Shown: positions 9,208 through 17,607, counted from the stretch's first letter. The stretch: DNA of 64,000 bases from Oscillospiraceae bacterium (GCA_902793285.1 CADBCV010000014.1:23650-87649), one strand, 5' to 3'. Notes: generated from the sequence alone by a model not told the origin. Program-made: numbers and translations.

Positions 9208-10032
9208 TTACCCTCTCCCGGGGTCGATCATGCCGATGGACTCGACCATGTTGTCCTCCCCGGAGAAGGCGGGCTCGCCGCTGTCGCGGATCTCGAGCTC
9301 GCGCGCGATATGCTCGAGGGTGTCGAGGCTGTCCGTGCCGGTCACCGTGACGAGCCAGCCCTTTTCGGCGTTGAAGAGCAGGACGAAATTCGCCCGCTCA
9401 TAGACCCAGCGGCCCCGGCAGTTTGTGTAGTCGCTCGTGAGGAAGGTGACATGCCAGTCGTCCCAGTCCTCCTCTTTGACGACCGTGACCTCGCCGTTGA
9501 TGACGGTTTTGAAGTTGCCGGCGCGCACGTTCCCCGCGCCGACGATATAGGGGATCTCGGCCCCCGTGCCGCTGTCGGAGAGATAGCCCGTCCAGCCCTC
9601 CGCATCCGTGTAGCCGAAGTCCGCCTCACTCGGCAGATACCAGCAGCGGAATTCCGGCCGGTTCGTGCGCTCCTTCGGCCCCTCATAGCTCAGGATCATC
9701 CCGGCATCCGGGAAGACGATCTTCTGCTCGTCCGTGAGCTTGCCGGATGCGTCCGCCGCGCGCCAGTAGCCGATCACGGGCTCGTCCGTCTTTTTCATGT
9801 TCATGAACCACCCGCTCACGGCGTAGGCCGCGGCCCCCATGAACACGGCGATCGCCGCCGCGAGCAGGAAGGTGCGGACGGTCTTCTTCCCCCGGCGCGG
9901 CTTCGGCTCCGCGATATTGAGCTTTTGCATGACAAGCGCGTTCACCCGCCGCGCCATGGCCCTGTCCTCCGCCCCGAGTTCGATCTTCTCCGGGCAGCTC
10001 TCGTCCATCAGATCAGAAATGCGGATCTGCAC
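9208..10032 (-). CDS. Membrane-anchored anti-sigma-like protein (DUF4367-like C-terminus)
   Basis: The 274-residue protein has a cytoplasmic N-terminus with an arginine-rich block, one membrane segment (about residues 53-72) and an outside domain. The end, LVTVTGTDSLDTLEHIARELEIR, split around residues 240-262, resembles DUF4367 domains that follow ECF sigma genes. It starts with GTG at 10032 after a strong AGAGGGGG site and overlaps the sigma gene by 20 bp, so the two are co-translated. The role, holding the sigma factor at the membrane until a signal arrives, is inferred from position and architecture; no zinc-binding HxxxCxxC motif is present. Confidence 0.7.
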   Translation of the reverse strand: MQIRISDLMDESCPEKIELGAEDRAMARRVNALVMQKLNIAEPKPRRGKKTVRTFLLAAAIAVFMGAAAYAVSGWFMNMKKTDEPVIGYWRAADASGKLTDEQKIVFPDAGMILSYEGPKERTNRPEFRCWYLPSEADFGYTDAEGWTGYLSDSGTGAEIPYIVGAGNVRAGNFKTVINGEVTVVKEEDWDDWHVTFLTSDYTNCRGRWVYERANFVLLFNAEKGWLVTVTGTDSLDTLEHIARELEIRDSGEPAFSGEDNMVESIGMIDPGRG

Positions 10033-10573
10033 AGCTATACCCCCTCTCCGTGAAATACTCCCGCAGGCGCTCACGCCCGCGCCGGAGCTTTGTGCGCACG
10101 GTGGCGCCGTTCATGTTCAAAACCGCGGCGATCTCCTCCGTCTTCTGATAGAGGAAGTAGTGCCGGCGAAAGATTTCCCCGTCCGGCTCGCCGAGGGTGT
10201 CGATGGCCTCCCGGGCGATGTGGGTCAGCTCCGCGCGGAGGACCTCTTCCTCCATGTCCTCGGGCGCCGCGAGCTCCAGAAGGTCGTCCTCCAGGGGCTC
10301 CGCGATCCTGGCGGCGCGCAGGGCGTCCTTCGCCAGGTTTCGCACGACGGCGGCAAGCCACGCCCTGAGCTTTCCGGGCACCGGCTCCGCCCGGTGCTCC
10401 CAGAGGCGGACGAAGGCGTCGGACACGGCCTCCTCAATATCCTCGCGCGGTAGCTGCGGGGCCATGATGTTGGAGGCGACGGTATAGAGATAGGAGGAAT
10501 AGAGGGCGATGATCTCCGAGAGCGCGGCGGTGTCCCCCTCCCGCAGCCGCCGGAGGAGCCTCTGTTCATGCAT
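10013..10573 (-). CDS. ECF-type RNA polymerase sigma factor
   Basis: An alternative sigma factor of 186 residues. Region 2 spans about residues 15-85 (LYSSYLYTVASNIM, EEAVSDAFVRLWEH). Region 4 covers the last 60 residues with the helix-turn-helix KTEEIAAVLNMNGATVRTKL. The ATG at 10573 overlaps the preceding gene by 8 bp; a start 10 codons upstream is possible but lacks a ribosome site. It is the middle gene of a three-gene operon and probably drives its own promoter at 11550-11576. Confidence 0.92.
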   Translation of the reverse strand: MHEQRLLRRLREGDTAALSEIIALYSSYLYTVASNIMAPQLPREDIEEAVSDAFVRLWEHRAEPVPGKLRAWLAAVVRNLAKDALRAARIAEPLEDDLLELAAPEDMEEEVLRAELTHIAREAIDTLGEPDGEIFRRHYFLYQKTEEIAAVLNMNGATVRTKLRRGRERLREYFTERGYSCADPHF

Positions 10574-11516
10574 TATCCAGCGCCTCCCCGGTCTTTGGAT
10601 CAAAGCGGACGATCCCGTCGTAGTCCTTCAGCATCTCCTCATCCGCAAGGCGCACCAGATAGCGCCCCGGCAGCGTATCGCTCAGGACAGAGAGGGTCTC
10701 AAGACTCATGTCGGCAAGGCAGAGGGTCTTCCCCTCCCTCTCCCTGTCCTGCCAGGCGAGGGAGAGGAAGACGCCCTCGCGCCCCCGCAGGAGCCACATC
10801 ATCTGCTGGCCGTCCTCGCTCCAGCCGTCCGGGGTATGGATCTGCAGGGCGAAGGTCTCGGTCTCGTCCCGCGAAAGCCCCTCCAGCGCCTTGAGCGTAT
10901 CCGCCTCGAAGCAGAAGCAGCCGCGCCGCTCATAGTCCCGAAGCGCGGCCTCCGTCTCGTCATAGAGGCCGTCCGGCCAGTAGTCGATGTCGAAGCGCAG
11001 GCGCACGGACTCATAAAACCGCTCGAACATAAAATGTTCCTCCAGCTCCTCGCTGAGTTCGAAGAGCCGCGCGGGCGTCATGGTGACGACGGTGAGAAAG
11101 CTCCAGTCGGGCGCTCCGTTCTCGAGCGTGTGCATGGCGATGACCCGGGCCTCCACGCCCTCCAGCGCGTCGAACAGGCGGGCCATGCGCATAGCCTCCC
11201 CCTCGTCCAGCTCGAAGCGGTCGCTGTGGGGGACGAAATCATACGGCTCGTCCTGCGGGAGGGAGCGGAACAGCTCCAGCTCCTCCGTCCGCGCGTGGAA
11301 GCGGCCGAAGCGGGCGTAGAGATCGTCCCAGGTGATCGTGACGGGCTCGGCGCTCTCCGGTGCCGGGGTCTCCGCCTCGAAGGTGCGGACGTAGGGCGTG
11401 GCCTCCGGCGCGTGGGTGGGCCAGGGCATGGGGCTCTCTTTCGCGTCGGCCCCCGCCCCGGCAAGGAGGAAGGCCGCCAGCATCAGGATAAGGATTCCAT
11501 GCGTTCTCTTTTTCAT
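10566..11516 (-). CDS. Exported protein of unknown function, first gene of ECF operon
   Basis: A 316-residue protein with a signal peptide (hydrophobic residues 8-23, cleavage likely after Ala-Gly-Ala-Asp-Ala). A Pro/Glu/Thr-rich stretch follows to about residue 60, then an acidic globular domain rich in Glu, Arg and Phe. There is no lipobox, so it is either secreted or held by other means. No family was recognised. It is co-transcribed with the sigma and anti-sigma genes and overlaps the sigma gene, so it may sense or answer the same envelope signal. The start has GAAAGGAGA at good spacing. Confidence 0.75.
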   Translation of the reverse strand: MKKRTHGILILMLAAFLLAGAGADAKESPMPWPTHAPEATPYVRTFEAETPAPESAEPVTITWDDLYARFGRFHARTEELELFRSLPQDEPYDFVPHSDRFELDEGEAMRMARLFDALEGVEARVIAMHTLENGAPDWSFLTVVTMTPARLFELSEELEEHFMFERFYESVRLRFDIDYWPDGLYDETEAALRDYERRGCFCFEADTLKALEGLSRDETETFALQIHTPDGWSEDGQQMMWLLRGREGVFLSLAWQDREREGKTLCLADMSLETLSVLSDTLPGRYLVRLADEEMLKDYDGIVRFDPKTGEALDNA

Positions 11517-11549
11517 GGGGTTCTCCTTTCAAGTGCACTCGTCTATATA

Positions 11550-11576
11550 AACGACGGCGAAGGAGAAAATGTTTCA
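11550..11576 (-). promoter_or_regulatory. Putative ECF-sigma promoter (autoregulation)
   Basis: On the minus strand TGAAAC (complement of 11571-11576) is followed at 14-17 bp by CGTCGTT (complement of 11550-11556). This resembles the TGAAAC-N16-CGT promoters of SigW-like ECF factors. It lies 34 bp before the exported-protein gene that heads the sigma operon. Confidence 0.55.
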
Positions 11577-11610
11577 GCCCGGGGAAAAAATATCTTGCGC
11601 CAAGCAAAAA

Positions 11611-11678
11611 CGTAGGGGTCGATCCCCGGATCGACCCGCCATATCACAGCGGGCCGATGAGGGCATCGGCCCCTACGA
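11611..11678. repeat. Palindromic repeat, GTAGGGG family
   Basis: Starts CGTAGGGGTCGATCCCC and ends GGCATCGGCCCCTACG, so the ends are inverted repeats, with an inner palindrome GGGTCGATCCCC. It lies between the DUF4317 gene and the ECF operon. It shares the CGTAGGGG end with the elements at 3034, 18562, 23181, 48448 and 56788. Confidence 0.6.
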
Positions 11679-11698
11679 CCAAGTATCTATGCAATTTT

Positions 11699-12835
11699 TC
11701 ACACGTCGCGGATCTCGACGGCGAGGCCGTTGAGCTCCACGCCGGCGTCTGCGGAGACGAGCAGGTACTTGTGCCCGTCGATGATGCGGGGCTGGATGAG
11801 GTAGCTGTACTTGGGGTCCACGCTGATCTTGACCTCGGGCGTCTCGATCTCCATCTTGCTCGCGCTGGAGATGTTCGCCGGGCGCAGGGGCGTCCCCTCG
11901 CCGAGCTCCTCGGCCATGCGGCGGGTGAACGCCTCGGCGTGCTCCGGGCTCACGCCGCTGTTTTCAAGGATGTCGCCCATGTCGCCCTCGGAGAGGGTCA
12001 GGGGCTCCGGGTCCTTGCTCTCCTTGTGGACCGTCATGCGTTCGGAGAGCTGCTCGTGCACAGCCTGGATCACATCAAAGCTGCACTCGGCTTCCAGGCT
12101 CTGGCTCAGCATCTCGCCAAAGAGCTCCTTCTGCCGCGCGGCAGGGATGGGGGCCTCAGCCCGGAAGACGGCCTCGACAAAATCCTCGTGCCCCTGGCTT
12201 GCGTCCCTGGTGTAGAAGAGGGCGTTGTAGATATTGGCGCTGCGCGCATCGAAGGCGGGGAAGAGAAAGCCCAGCTCCGGCGCGGAGACGACCTGCCCAA
12301 TGGCCGCGCTGTGAAAGCGCCGCTCCTCCGGCTCGTACCCGAGCTCGGGCTTGCCCTCCTTCACGGGGCAGACGCAGCAGACAAAGTATTTGTAGAGCTC
12401 GCCCCCCTCGTCGTCCCGGCTCCCGTCCTTGCCGTAGTGGGGCACGTCGTACACGTCATAGGCCATGAGGATGAGGTAGTTACGCTCCTCCATGTCGAGC
12501 TTTTCGATGATGGCGCGGCAGAACTCCTCCCGCAGGGCGGCGTCCTGGAGCTCTGTCCTGCGAAGCTGGGAGAGAAGGCGGTACTGCTCCCCCTCCATGA
12601 CCTCGCGCGTGGCGAAGCTGATGTCCAGAAGGTTCTTCCCCAGCGCGCCGGAGAGGGTCTTCTTCAAGAGCGTGAGGTATTTTTCCGTCTCGTTCTGGCT
12701 GAGCAGGCCGAGAGATTCCTCAAAGCTCGCGATGATCTCCTTGTTCGTGTTCACATAGCAGCCGTAGATACGCTGGATGTTGTTGTGGTCCGGGCGGAAG
12801 CGGCGCCGGATCTCGCCGAGTTCTTTTTGATTCAT
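11699..12835 (-). CDS. DUF4317 family protein
   Basis: A 378-residue soluble protein beginning MNQKELGEIRRRFRPDHNNI, the hallmark N-terminus of DUF4317. The family is widespread in clostridia and has no known function. The start overlaps the NUDIX stop by 4 bp (ATGA), so it is the last gene of the minus-strand operon that begins at 16762. No catalytic motif or membrane segment is visible. Confidence 0.85.
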   Translation of the reverse strand: MNQKELGEIRRRFRPDHNNIQRIYGCYVNTNKEIIASFEESLGLLSQNETEKYLTLLKKTLSGALGKNLLDISFATREVMEGEQYRLLSQLRRTELQDAALREEFCRAIIEKLDMEERNYLILMAYDVYDVPHYGKDGSRDDEGGELYKYFVCCVCPVKEGKPELGYEPEERRFHSAAIGQVVSAPELGFLFPAFDARSANIYNALFYTRDASQGHEDFVEAVFRAEAPIPAARQKELFGEMLSQSLEAECSFDVIQAVHEQLSERMTVHKESKDPEPLTLSEGDMGDILENSGVSPEHAEAFTRRMAEELGEGTPLRPANISSASKMEIETPEVKISVDPKYSYLIQPRIIDGHKYLLVSADAGVELNGLAVEIRDV

Positions 12836-13398
12836 ACCTTGTTCCTTTTTAGCTTTTCATTGAGTTTGCGGTAGATGCGCGAGACGAACCAGGGCTCCGA
12901 GGATGCCTCCAGCGCCCCGTCCAGGGTAAACCAGCGCACGCCGCTGTTCTCCTCCTCGCAGGCCGTGAGGGGGTCGCGGTCGTCTGCCTCCAGAAGGTAG
13001 GTGACGTTCAGGTGCAGATGGCTCGGCACATAGGCCCCGTGCTTTTCGTGCCCGTCCACCGTGAGGGATTCGAGGGAGAAAATATCCTCCGACAAAAGCC
13101 TCGCAGAGGCAACCCCTGTCTCCTCCCGCACCTCGCGCAGGGCCACCGCCGCGAGATCCTCCTCCCCGTCGGCGTGGCCGCCGGTCCAGGACCAGGAGTC
13201 GTAGATCTTGTGATAGACCATCAGCACCTTATCCCGCGCGGGGTTCACTACCCAGGCCGAGGCCGTCATGTGCGCGGTGCGGTTCGTGCGGTAAAAGGCG
13301 TCGGGGTTTTTGTCCAGGAAGGCGAGGATCATGTCTTTGTCCGCCGCCTCCTGCTCGTTATAGGGGCGGTAGTTTCGGATCGCCACGCGAATGTCCAT
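12832..13398 (-). CDS. NUDIX hydrolase
   Basis: A 188-residue NUDIX protein that hydrolyses a nucleoside diphosphate linked to another group; the substrate is unknown. The NUDIX box GGHADGEEDLAAVALREVREETG lies around residues 80-102 and has the GX5EX7REUXEE pattern. Translation starts at the ATG at 13398 after GAGGAGGA; the open frame extends upstream through a repeat but has no better start. It is part of the operon with the DUF1643 protein and DUF4317. The fold resembles cytosolic NUDIX proteins of about 180 residues found widely in clostridia. Confidence 0.88.
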   Translation of the reverse strand: MDIRVAIRNYRPYNEQEAADKDMILAFLDKNPDAFYRTNRTAHMTASAWVVNPARDKVLMVYHKIYDSWSWTGGHADGEEDLAAVALREVREETGVASARLLSEDIFSLESLTVDGHEKHGAYVPSHLHLNVTYLLEADDRDPLTACEEENSGVRWFTLDGALEASSEPWFVSRIYRKLNEKLKRNKV

Positions 13399-13416
13399 GA
13401 AAATCCTCCTCTGCCG

Positions 13417-13449
13417 AGATTCTTCGTCGCTGCGCTCCTCAGAATGACA
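13417..13449. repeat. Repeat family B, copy 1 (AGATTCTTCGTCGCTGCGCT type)
   Basis: A half copy of the palindromic repeat seen in full at 25014-25090. Its right end (AGAATGACA) lies inside the DUF1643 gene, whose last three codons and TGA stop are read from the repeat. The core pattern, ATTCTTCGCTGCGCTCAGAATGACA, is common in gut bacterial genomes. Confidence 0.7.
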
Positions 13450-14062
13450 GGGTATCGAGATAGGCGCGCACATCAAAGGGGCGCACCTGCTCATCCTTTC
13501 TGAGATAGAGCGGGTGGTGGGGGTGGCCTTTGTTGGAGCATTTGCCCGCGCAGAGCCACTCAGCGCCGTAGTCCTCGCCGATCTGCACCATCTCCCGCAC
13601 GCAGGCGGGGAGATAGGGCCGCTTTTCGATGATGGTGCCCCAGGCCGCCCAAACGCTGGGGCGCACCCCCGCGCCCACATTCCCGAGAATGTAGCGGAAG
13701 GCGTCCATGTTCGCGCGGTGCAGGTCCGCGTTCAGCGCCCGGTCCATATCGTCCGGCCGGGTGGCGCGCTGGGCATAGACGTTGAACATCAGAAAGCTGT
13801 CAAAGCCGTTGCCCGCCGCGATGCGCTGCACGGATTTGAGCGTGGGGTCCAGATTGTCCGGCTCCGCGGTGGAGGGGTTGATGCCGATGCAGATGAGGGG
13901 GTTTTTCCCCCGCGTGCCGAGTATGTAACGGTATTCGGTATAAAAGTCCGGCACATAGAGCCAGCGGGTCCTGTCATACTGATCCCCCCGCCCGGAGAGC
14001 GAGAGGGCGGTATCAAAATCCAAAAGCTCCACAGTCTGGCTCGCGCCGCTTGGAATGTGCAT
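13439..14062 (-). CDS. DUF1643 family protein
   Basis: A 207-residue protein with the DUF1643 core: LICIGINPSTAEPDNLDPT near residue 60, then FLMFNVYAQRATRPDDM near residue 95. The family has no settled function. Translation starts at 14062 after AAGGAG, 9 bp behind mgtE. The last residues (LSF) and the stop codon come from the family B repeat, so the natural C-terminus may have been altered by the repeat. It belongs to the ahcY-mgtE operon by spacing and strand. Confidence 0.82.
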   Translation of the reverse strand: MHIPSGASQTVELLDFDTALSLSGRGDQYDRTRWLYVPDFYTEYRYILGTRGKNPLICIGINPSTAEPDNLDPTLKSVQRIAAGNGFDSFLMFNVYAQRATRPDDMDRALNADLHRANMDAFRYILGNVGAGVRPSVWAAWGTIIEKRPYLPACVREMVQIGEDYGAEWLCAGKCSNKGHPHHPLYLRKDEQVRPFDVRAYLDTLSF

Positions 14063-14071
14063 GGTTTCTCC

Positions 14072-15496
14072 TTATATATGCAAAATCAGCTTTGCGACGT
14101 AGATATAGATGAGCAGGGACACGGCGTCCGTCACGGTGGAGATGAGGGGGTTTGCCATGACCGCGGGGTCCACCCCCAGCTTCTCGGCGAGGATGGGCAG
14201 CATCGCGCCGACGCTCTTGGCAAAGAGGACGATGAAGAGGATGGAGGTACTCACCGTCGCGGCCACTGAAACCGTGACCGCGTCGTTGTGCAGGAGCATC
14301 CCGTCCAGCAGCAGCATCTTCACAAAGTTCACCGCCGCGAGGGCGACGCCGCAGAGGAAGGCGACCCGCAGCTCGCGCCACGCCACGCTCAGGGCGTCGC
14401 GCGGCTCGATATCGCCGAGGGAGAGGGCGCGGATGACGGCTGTGGAGGCCTGCGCGCCGGAGTTGCCGCCCGTGCCCATGAGCATGGGGATAAAGGCCAC
14501 AAGCCCCGCCTGCACCGCGAGCATATCCTCAAAGGAGGTGAGGATCATGCTCGTAAACGTCGCCGAGAGCATGAGGAACATGAGCCAGGGGATGCGGTTT
14601 TTCCAGATCTCCACGATGCCCGTGCGGGAATAGGGCTTGTCCGAGGGGAGCATACCGGCGAGCTTTTCGATATCCTCGGTGGCCTCCTGCTCCATGACAT
14701 CCATGACGTCATCCACGGTGACGATGCCCACAAGCCGCCCCTCCGTGTCCACCACGGGCAGGGCCATCAGGTCGTAGTCGGAGAACTTTTCGGACACGCT
14801 CTCCTGGTCCTCGGTGGTGGAGGCGAAGACCACGTTTGTCATCATGAGATCCTCAATGACGGTGTCGTCGTCCGCGAGCAGCAGATCCTTCACCGTCACG
14901 ATCCCCTCAAGTCTGCGGTCCGCCGCGATGACAAAGCAGACATAGATGGTCTCCCTGTCCTCCCCGATGCGGCGGATGCGGGCGATGGATTCCTTGACGT
15001 TCATGTATTTTTTAAGGTCCACGAACTCTGCCGTCATGATGCTGCCGGCGGAGTTTTCGGGATAGCGCAGGTACTGGTTGATGAGGTTTCTCGTCTGCGG
15101 GGTGGCGGCGCGCATGACGCGGCGCACCACGTTTGCGGGCAACTCCTCCACAATGTCGACCGCGTCGTCCACGTAGAGCTCCTCCACGATCCCGGCAAGC
15201 TCCGAGTCTGTGATGGCGTTGATAATGCGCTCCTGCTCGGGCGCTTCAAAATTGGCAAAGACGTCCGCCGCCGTCTCCTTGGAGAGAAGGCGGAAGACCA
15301 TGGGCATCCGGTTGTCGTCGATCTCGGAGAGAAATTCCGCCACGTCGAACTCGTTGAGCTCCTCCATGCGGCGCTGGAGCTCCTTCATGTCATGGCGGTC
15401 CAAAAGCTCCTCGAGCTGATCGGTCTGCTTCTCCACAAGGGTCTCGTAATCCAGGCCCTCTTCCTCCTCGGGCCTGTCCTTTTCGAGCTCCTCCAT
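14072..15496 (-). CDS. mgtE: Magnesium transporter MgtE
   Basis: MgtE is a Mg2+ channel gated by cytosolic Mg2+. The 474-residue protein has the acidic N domain (residues 1-130), two CBS domains (about 135-260) and five C-terminal membrane helices with the pore sequence PMLMGTGGNSGAQ and the plug-helix region before it. Length and order are normal. No M-box riboswitch is possible, since only 30 bp separate it from the upstream gene; it is read from the ahcY promoter. Confidence 0.95.
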   Translation of the reverse strand: MEELEKDRPEEEEGLDYETLVEKQTDQLEELLDRHDMKELQRRMEELNEFDVAEFLSEIDDNRMPMVFRLLSKETAADVFANFEAPEQERIINAITDSELAGIVEELYVDDAVDIVEELPANVVRRVMRAATPQTRNLINQYLRYPENSAGSIMTAEFVDLKKYMNVKESIARIRRIGEDRETIYVCFVIAADRRLEGIVTVKDLLLADDDTVIEDLMMTNVVFASTTEDQESVSEKFSDYDLMALPVVDTEGRLVGIVTVDDVMDVMEQEATEDIEKLAGMLPSDKPYSRTGIVEIWKNRIPWLMFLMLSATFTSMILTSFEDMLAVQAGLVAFIPMLMGTGGNSGAQASTAVIRALSLGDIEPRDALSVAWRELRVAFLCGVALAAVNFVKMLLLDGMLLHNDAVTVSVAATVSTSILFIVLFAKSVGAMLPILAEKLGVDPAVMANPLISTVTDAVSLLIYIYVAKLILHI

Positions 15497-15526
15497 CTGC
15501 TCACCTCCCGCTTATTGCGTATATGG

Positions 15527-16762
15527 TCAAAGTCCCAGGTATGCGCTCTGTTCGTCGGTAAGTCTGTCGATCTCCACGCCCATGGCCCGGAGCTTCACTT
15601 CGGCTACCTCCCGGTCGATCTCCCGCGGCACGGGAATGACGCCGGACCTGAGCCCGTCCCGGTGCTCCGCCAGCCACTTTGCCGACATGGCCTGCACCGC
15701 AAAGCTCATATCCATGATCTCCGCCGGGTGCCCGTCCCCCGCCGCAAGATTTACAAGCCGCCCCTCCGCGATGACGAAGAGGGTCTTGCCGTTCGGCAGG
15801 ACGTAGCCCTGAATATTGTGGCGCGCGTCGTATTTCTGCACGGCGATGCGCTCGAGCCCCGCCATGTCCACCTCCACATCGAAGTGGCCGGCATTTGTGA
15901 GGATGGCGCCGTCCTTCATGGTCTCAAAATGCTCCGCCGTGATGATGCCGCTGCAGCCCGTGACGGTGATGAAGAGGTCACCGATCTTCGCCGCCTCGCG
16001 CATGGGCATGACCTCAAAGCCGTCCATCACGGCCTCGAGCGCGCGCACGGGGTCCGTCTCCGTGACGATCACCTTCGCGCCGAGACCCTTGGCCCGCATA
16101 CTCACACCCTTGCCGCACCAGCCGTAGCCGGAGACGACCACGCGCTTGCCCGCGACGATGAGATTCGTGGTGCGCATGATCCCGTCCCACACGGACTGGC
16201 CGGTGCCGTAGCGGTTATCGAACATGTGCTTGCAGTCGGCCTCGTTGACCATGACCATGGGGAACAGGAGCTCCCCCGCCCGGTCCATGGCGCGCAGGCG
16301 GTGGATGCCGGTGGTGGTCTCCTCGCAGCCGCCGATGACGCCGGGGATGAGCTCCCGGTACTTTGTGTGCATGAGGTGGACAAGATCGCCGCCGTCGTCG
16401 ATGATGATGTTGGGGCCGGGCTCGAGCACGCGGCAGAGGCAGTCCTCATACTCGGCCATCGTGCAGCCGTGAAAGGCAAAGACCTCGATCCCGCCCGCGG
16501 CCACGGCCGCCGCCACATCGTCCTGCGTGGAGAGGGGGTTGCAGCCCGTCACAAACATCTCGGCCCCGCCCTTTTCCAGCACGCGGCAGAGGTAGGCGGT
16601 CTTCGCCTCCATGTGTACCGCGAGGGCGATTTTGAGCCCCGCGAAGGGCTTTTCCCGCTCAAACTGCTGCTCCAGAAGGCGCAGGGCGGGCATGTTGCGC
16701 GCCGCCCAGTTTATCTTCATCTCCCCCGCCGGGGCGAGGGACAGGTCACGAATCCGGCTCAT
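15527..16762 (-). CDS. ahcY: S-adenosylhomocysteine hydrolase family enzyme
   Basis: This enzyme splits S-adenosylhomocysteine (or in some lineages S-inosylhomocysteine) into the nucleoside and homocysteine using tightly bound NAD. The 411-residue protein has the catalytic His in HMEAKTA, DD in the IIDDGGDLV segment, the Lys/Asp region around VNEADCKHMFDNRYGTGQS, the NAD site GYGWCGKGVSMRAKG, and the C-terminal YLGL. It is of the short type without the 40-residue insertion of eukaryotic-like forms. The ATG at 16762 has GGGAGGAG; an earlier in-frame start at 16786 lacks one. Confidence 0.93.
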   Translation of the reverse strand: MSRIRDLSLAPAGEMKINWAARNMPALRLLEQQFEREKPFAGLKIALAVHMEAKTAYLCRVLEKGGAEMFVTGCNPLSTQDDVAAAVAAGGIEVFAFHGCTMAEYEDCLCRVLEPGPNIIIDDGGDLVHLMHTKYRELIPGVIGGCEETTTGIHRLRAMDRAGELLFPMVMVNEADCKHMFDNRYGTGQSVWDGIMRTTNLIVAGKRVVVSGYGWCGKGVSMRAKGLGAKVIVTETDPVRALEAVMDGFEVMPMREAAKIGDLFITVTGCSGIITAEHFETMKDGAILTNAGHFDVEVDMAGLERIAVQKYDARHNIQGYVLPNGKTLFVIAEGRLVNLAAGDGHPAEIMDMSFAVQAMSAKWLAEHRDGLRSGVIPVPREIDREVAEVKLRAMGVEIDRLTDEQSAYLGL

Positions 16763-16802
16763 AGGCTCCTCCCGTTTCTCTATCAAAAATTTGAGTATGT
16801 TA

Positions 16803-16831
16803 TTTTACCATACGCACCCGCCGATTACAAG
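16803..16831 (-). promoter_or_regulatory. Promoter of the ahcY-mgtE operon
   Basis: Minus strand TTGTAA (16826-16831), 17 bp, TAAAAT (16803-16808). The leader is about 35 nt, too short for a riboswitch. Confidence 0.65.
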
Positions 16832-16838
16832 GAAAACA

Positions 16839-16873
16839 AAACCGCCGCGCCCTGTACGGGCGAAGCGGTTTTA
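16839..16873 (-). terminator. Intrinsic terminator after the DUF2442 gene
   Basis: Perfect AAAACCGC/GCGGTTTT arms around a GC-rich loop, followed on the minus strand by GTTTTCC. It touches the DUF2442 stop codon and separates this pair from the ahcY promoter. Confidence 0.7.
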
Positions 16874-17116
16874 TATTGTACGGCTCATTTCATAGAGCTC
16901 ATGCGGGGCGATATCCTGCCCGTCCCGCCATTCGATCCCGACCCCGCCGGGAAGAAGCCGGACAGAGCGGAAATAGGCATCGTCCTTCAGTTCTCCGTAC
17001 CATGCGCCTTCGGCATAGGGTGCCACGTCAAAAAGCCTGACCTCCCCCGTCTCGTAATGAAGCCGAAGAACCATGGACGGCATGGGTTCCACCTTTGTCA
17101 GCCTCGGTTGCAGCAT
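16871..17116 (-). CDS. DUF2442 domain protein
   Basis: An 81-residue protein with the DUF2442 pattern: YETGEVRLFDVAPY, then a late WRDGQDIAPHELYEMS. DUF2442 genes are often found right after DUF4160 genes, as here with an 11-bp gap, and the pair behaves like a small accessory module, possibly toxin-antitoxin. The function is not established. Translation starts at 17116 after GAGGAGGG. Confidence 0.82.
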   Translation of the reverse strand: MLQPRLTKVEPMPSMVLRLHYETGEVRLFDVAPYAEGAWYGELKDDAYFRSVRLLPGGVGIEWRDGQDIAPHELYEMSRTI

Positions 17117-17127
17117 AGTTTCCCTCC

Positions 17128-17394
17128 TCAACGCAGCGGATCAATGCGGAAAAACTGTTCGCCATTGGACAGCAGCTTCCAGTTGGCCTCTAAATCCTCT
17201 TGATGGATCTCCATCCAAGCCTCGAGCAGCTTACGCTTTCCCTTTGGGATTTCGCCTTCCAGCACGGTGCCATCCAGGGCAATCACGATCTCATCCCCGG
17301 CATACTCTGCATGAATATGGGGAAGATTATGCCGTCCGCCGATCTCTTTGTACATACGGACGATGATGCCGTAAAACGTGCTCAACACCGGCAT
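17128..17394 (-). CDS. DUF4160 domain protein
   Basis: An 88-residue protein with the DUF4160 signature: a short N-terminal strand (FYGIIVRMY), the HNLPHIHAEYAGDE core with two histidines, then LEGEIPKGKRKLLEAW. The ATG at 17394 is 6 bp after GAGGTG; ATGs 6 bp upstream are too close to that site. It pairs with the DUF2442 gene. The two histidines in HxxPHIH suggest a metal or nuclease centre, but that is speculation. Confidence 0.85.
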   Translation of the reverse strand: MPVLSTFYGIIVRMYKEIGGRHNLPHIHAEYAGDEIVIALDGTVLEGEIPKGKRKLLEAWMEIHQEDLEANWKLLSNGEQFFRIDPLR

Positions 17395-17501
17395 TGTCAT
17401 CACCTCTTTTTTATTATAGCAGATAACGGCTTTCCGGTCAATTCCCGCTTCAATGCCGCGCCCGCGCTTGCATTTTCAGAGCCTGCGTGTTAGAATGCTT
17501 T

Positions 17502-17607
17502 TGCGGCACAAACGAATGAATGGGCTTTCAGAGAATGTGTTTTTGTTTTGGCAAAAACGCACTCTCCACTTTGGCATTCTCTGAGTTTGTCCATTGTTTG
17601 TGTCGCA
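17502..17607. repeat. Long imperfect inverted repeat / structured leader
   Basis: The left arm (17502-17536, TGCGGCACAAAC...CAGAGAATG) pairs with the right arm (17575-17607, CATTCTCTGA...GTTTGTGTCGCA) over about 33 bp with a few mismatches. A further AT-rich stem lies inside, and a small GTGCGC/GCGCAC hairpin follows near 17630. The rest of the 300-bp gap holds no gene. It lies just ahead of the lipoprotein gene. Confidence 0.6.

Noticed and set aside
15497-15526. M-box or other Mg riboswitch before mgtE
   Set aside because: Only 30 bp separate mgtE from ahcY, too short for a riboswitch; the ahcY leader is about 35 nt as well.
14288-17203. A 971-codon plus-strand frame spanning mgtE, ahcY and DUF2442
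   Set aside because: It crosses three good minus-strand genes and reads as low-complexity His/Gly/Leu sequence; an artefact of GC-rich codons.
16871-17394. Calling the DUF4160/DUF2442 pair a toxin-antitoxin system outright
   Set aside because: The pairing is common but no toxin fold or catalytic site can be shown from the sequence alone.
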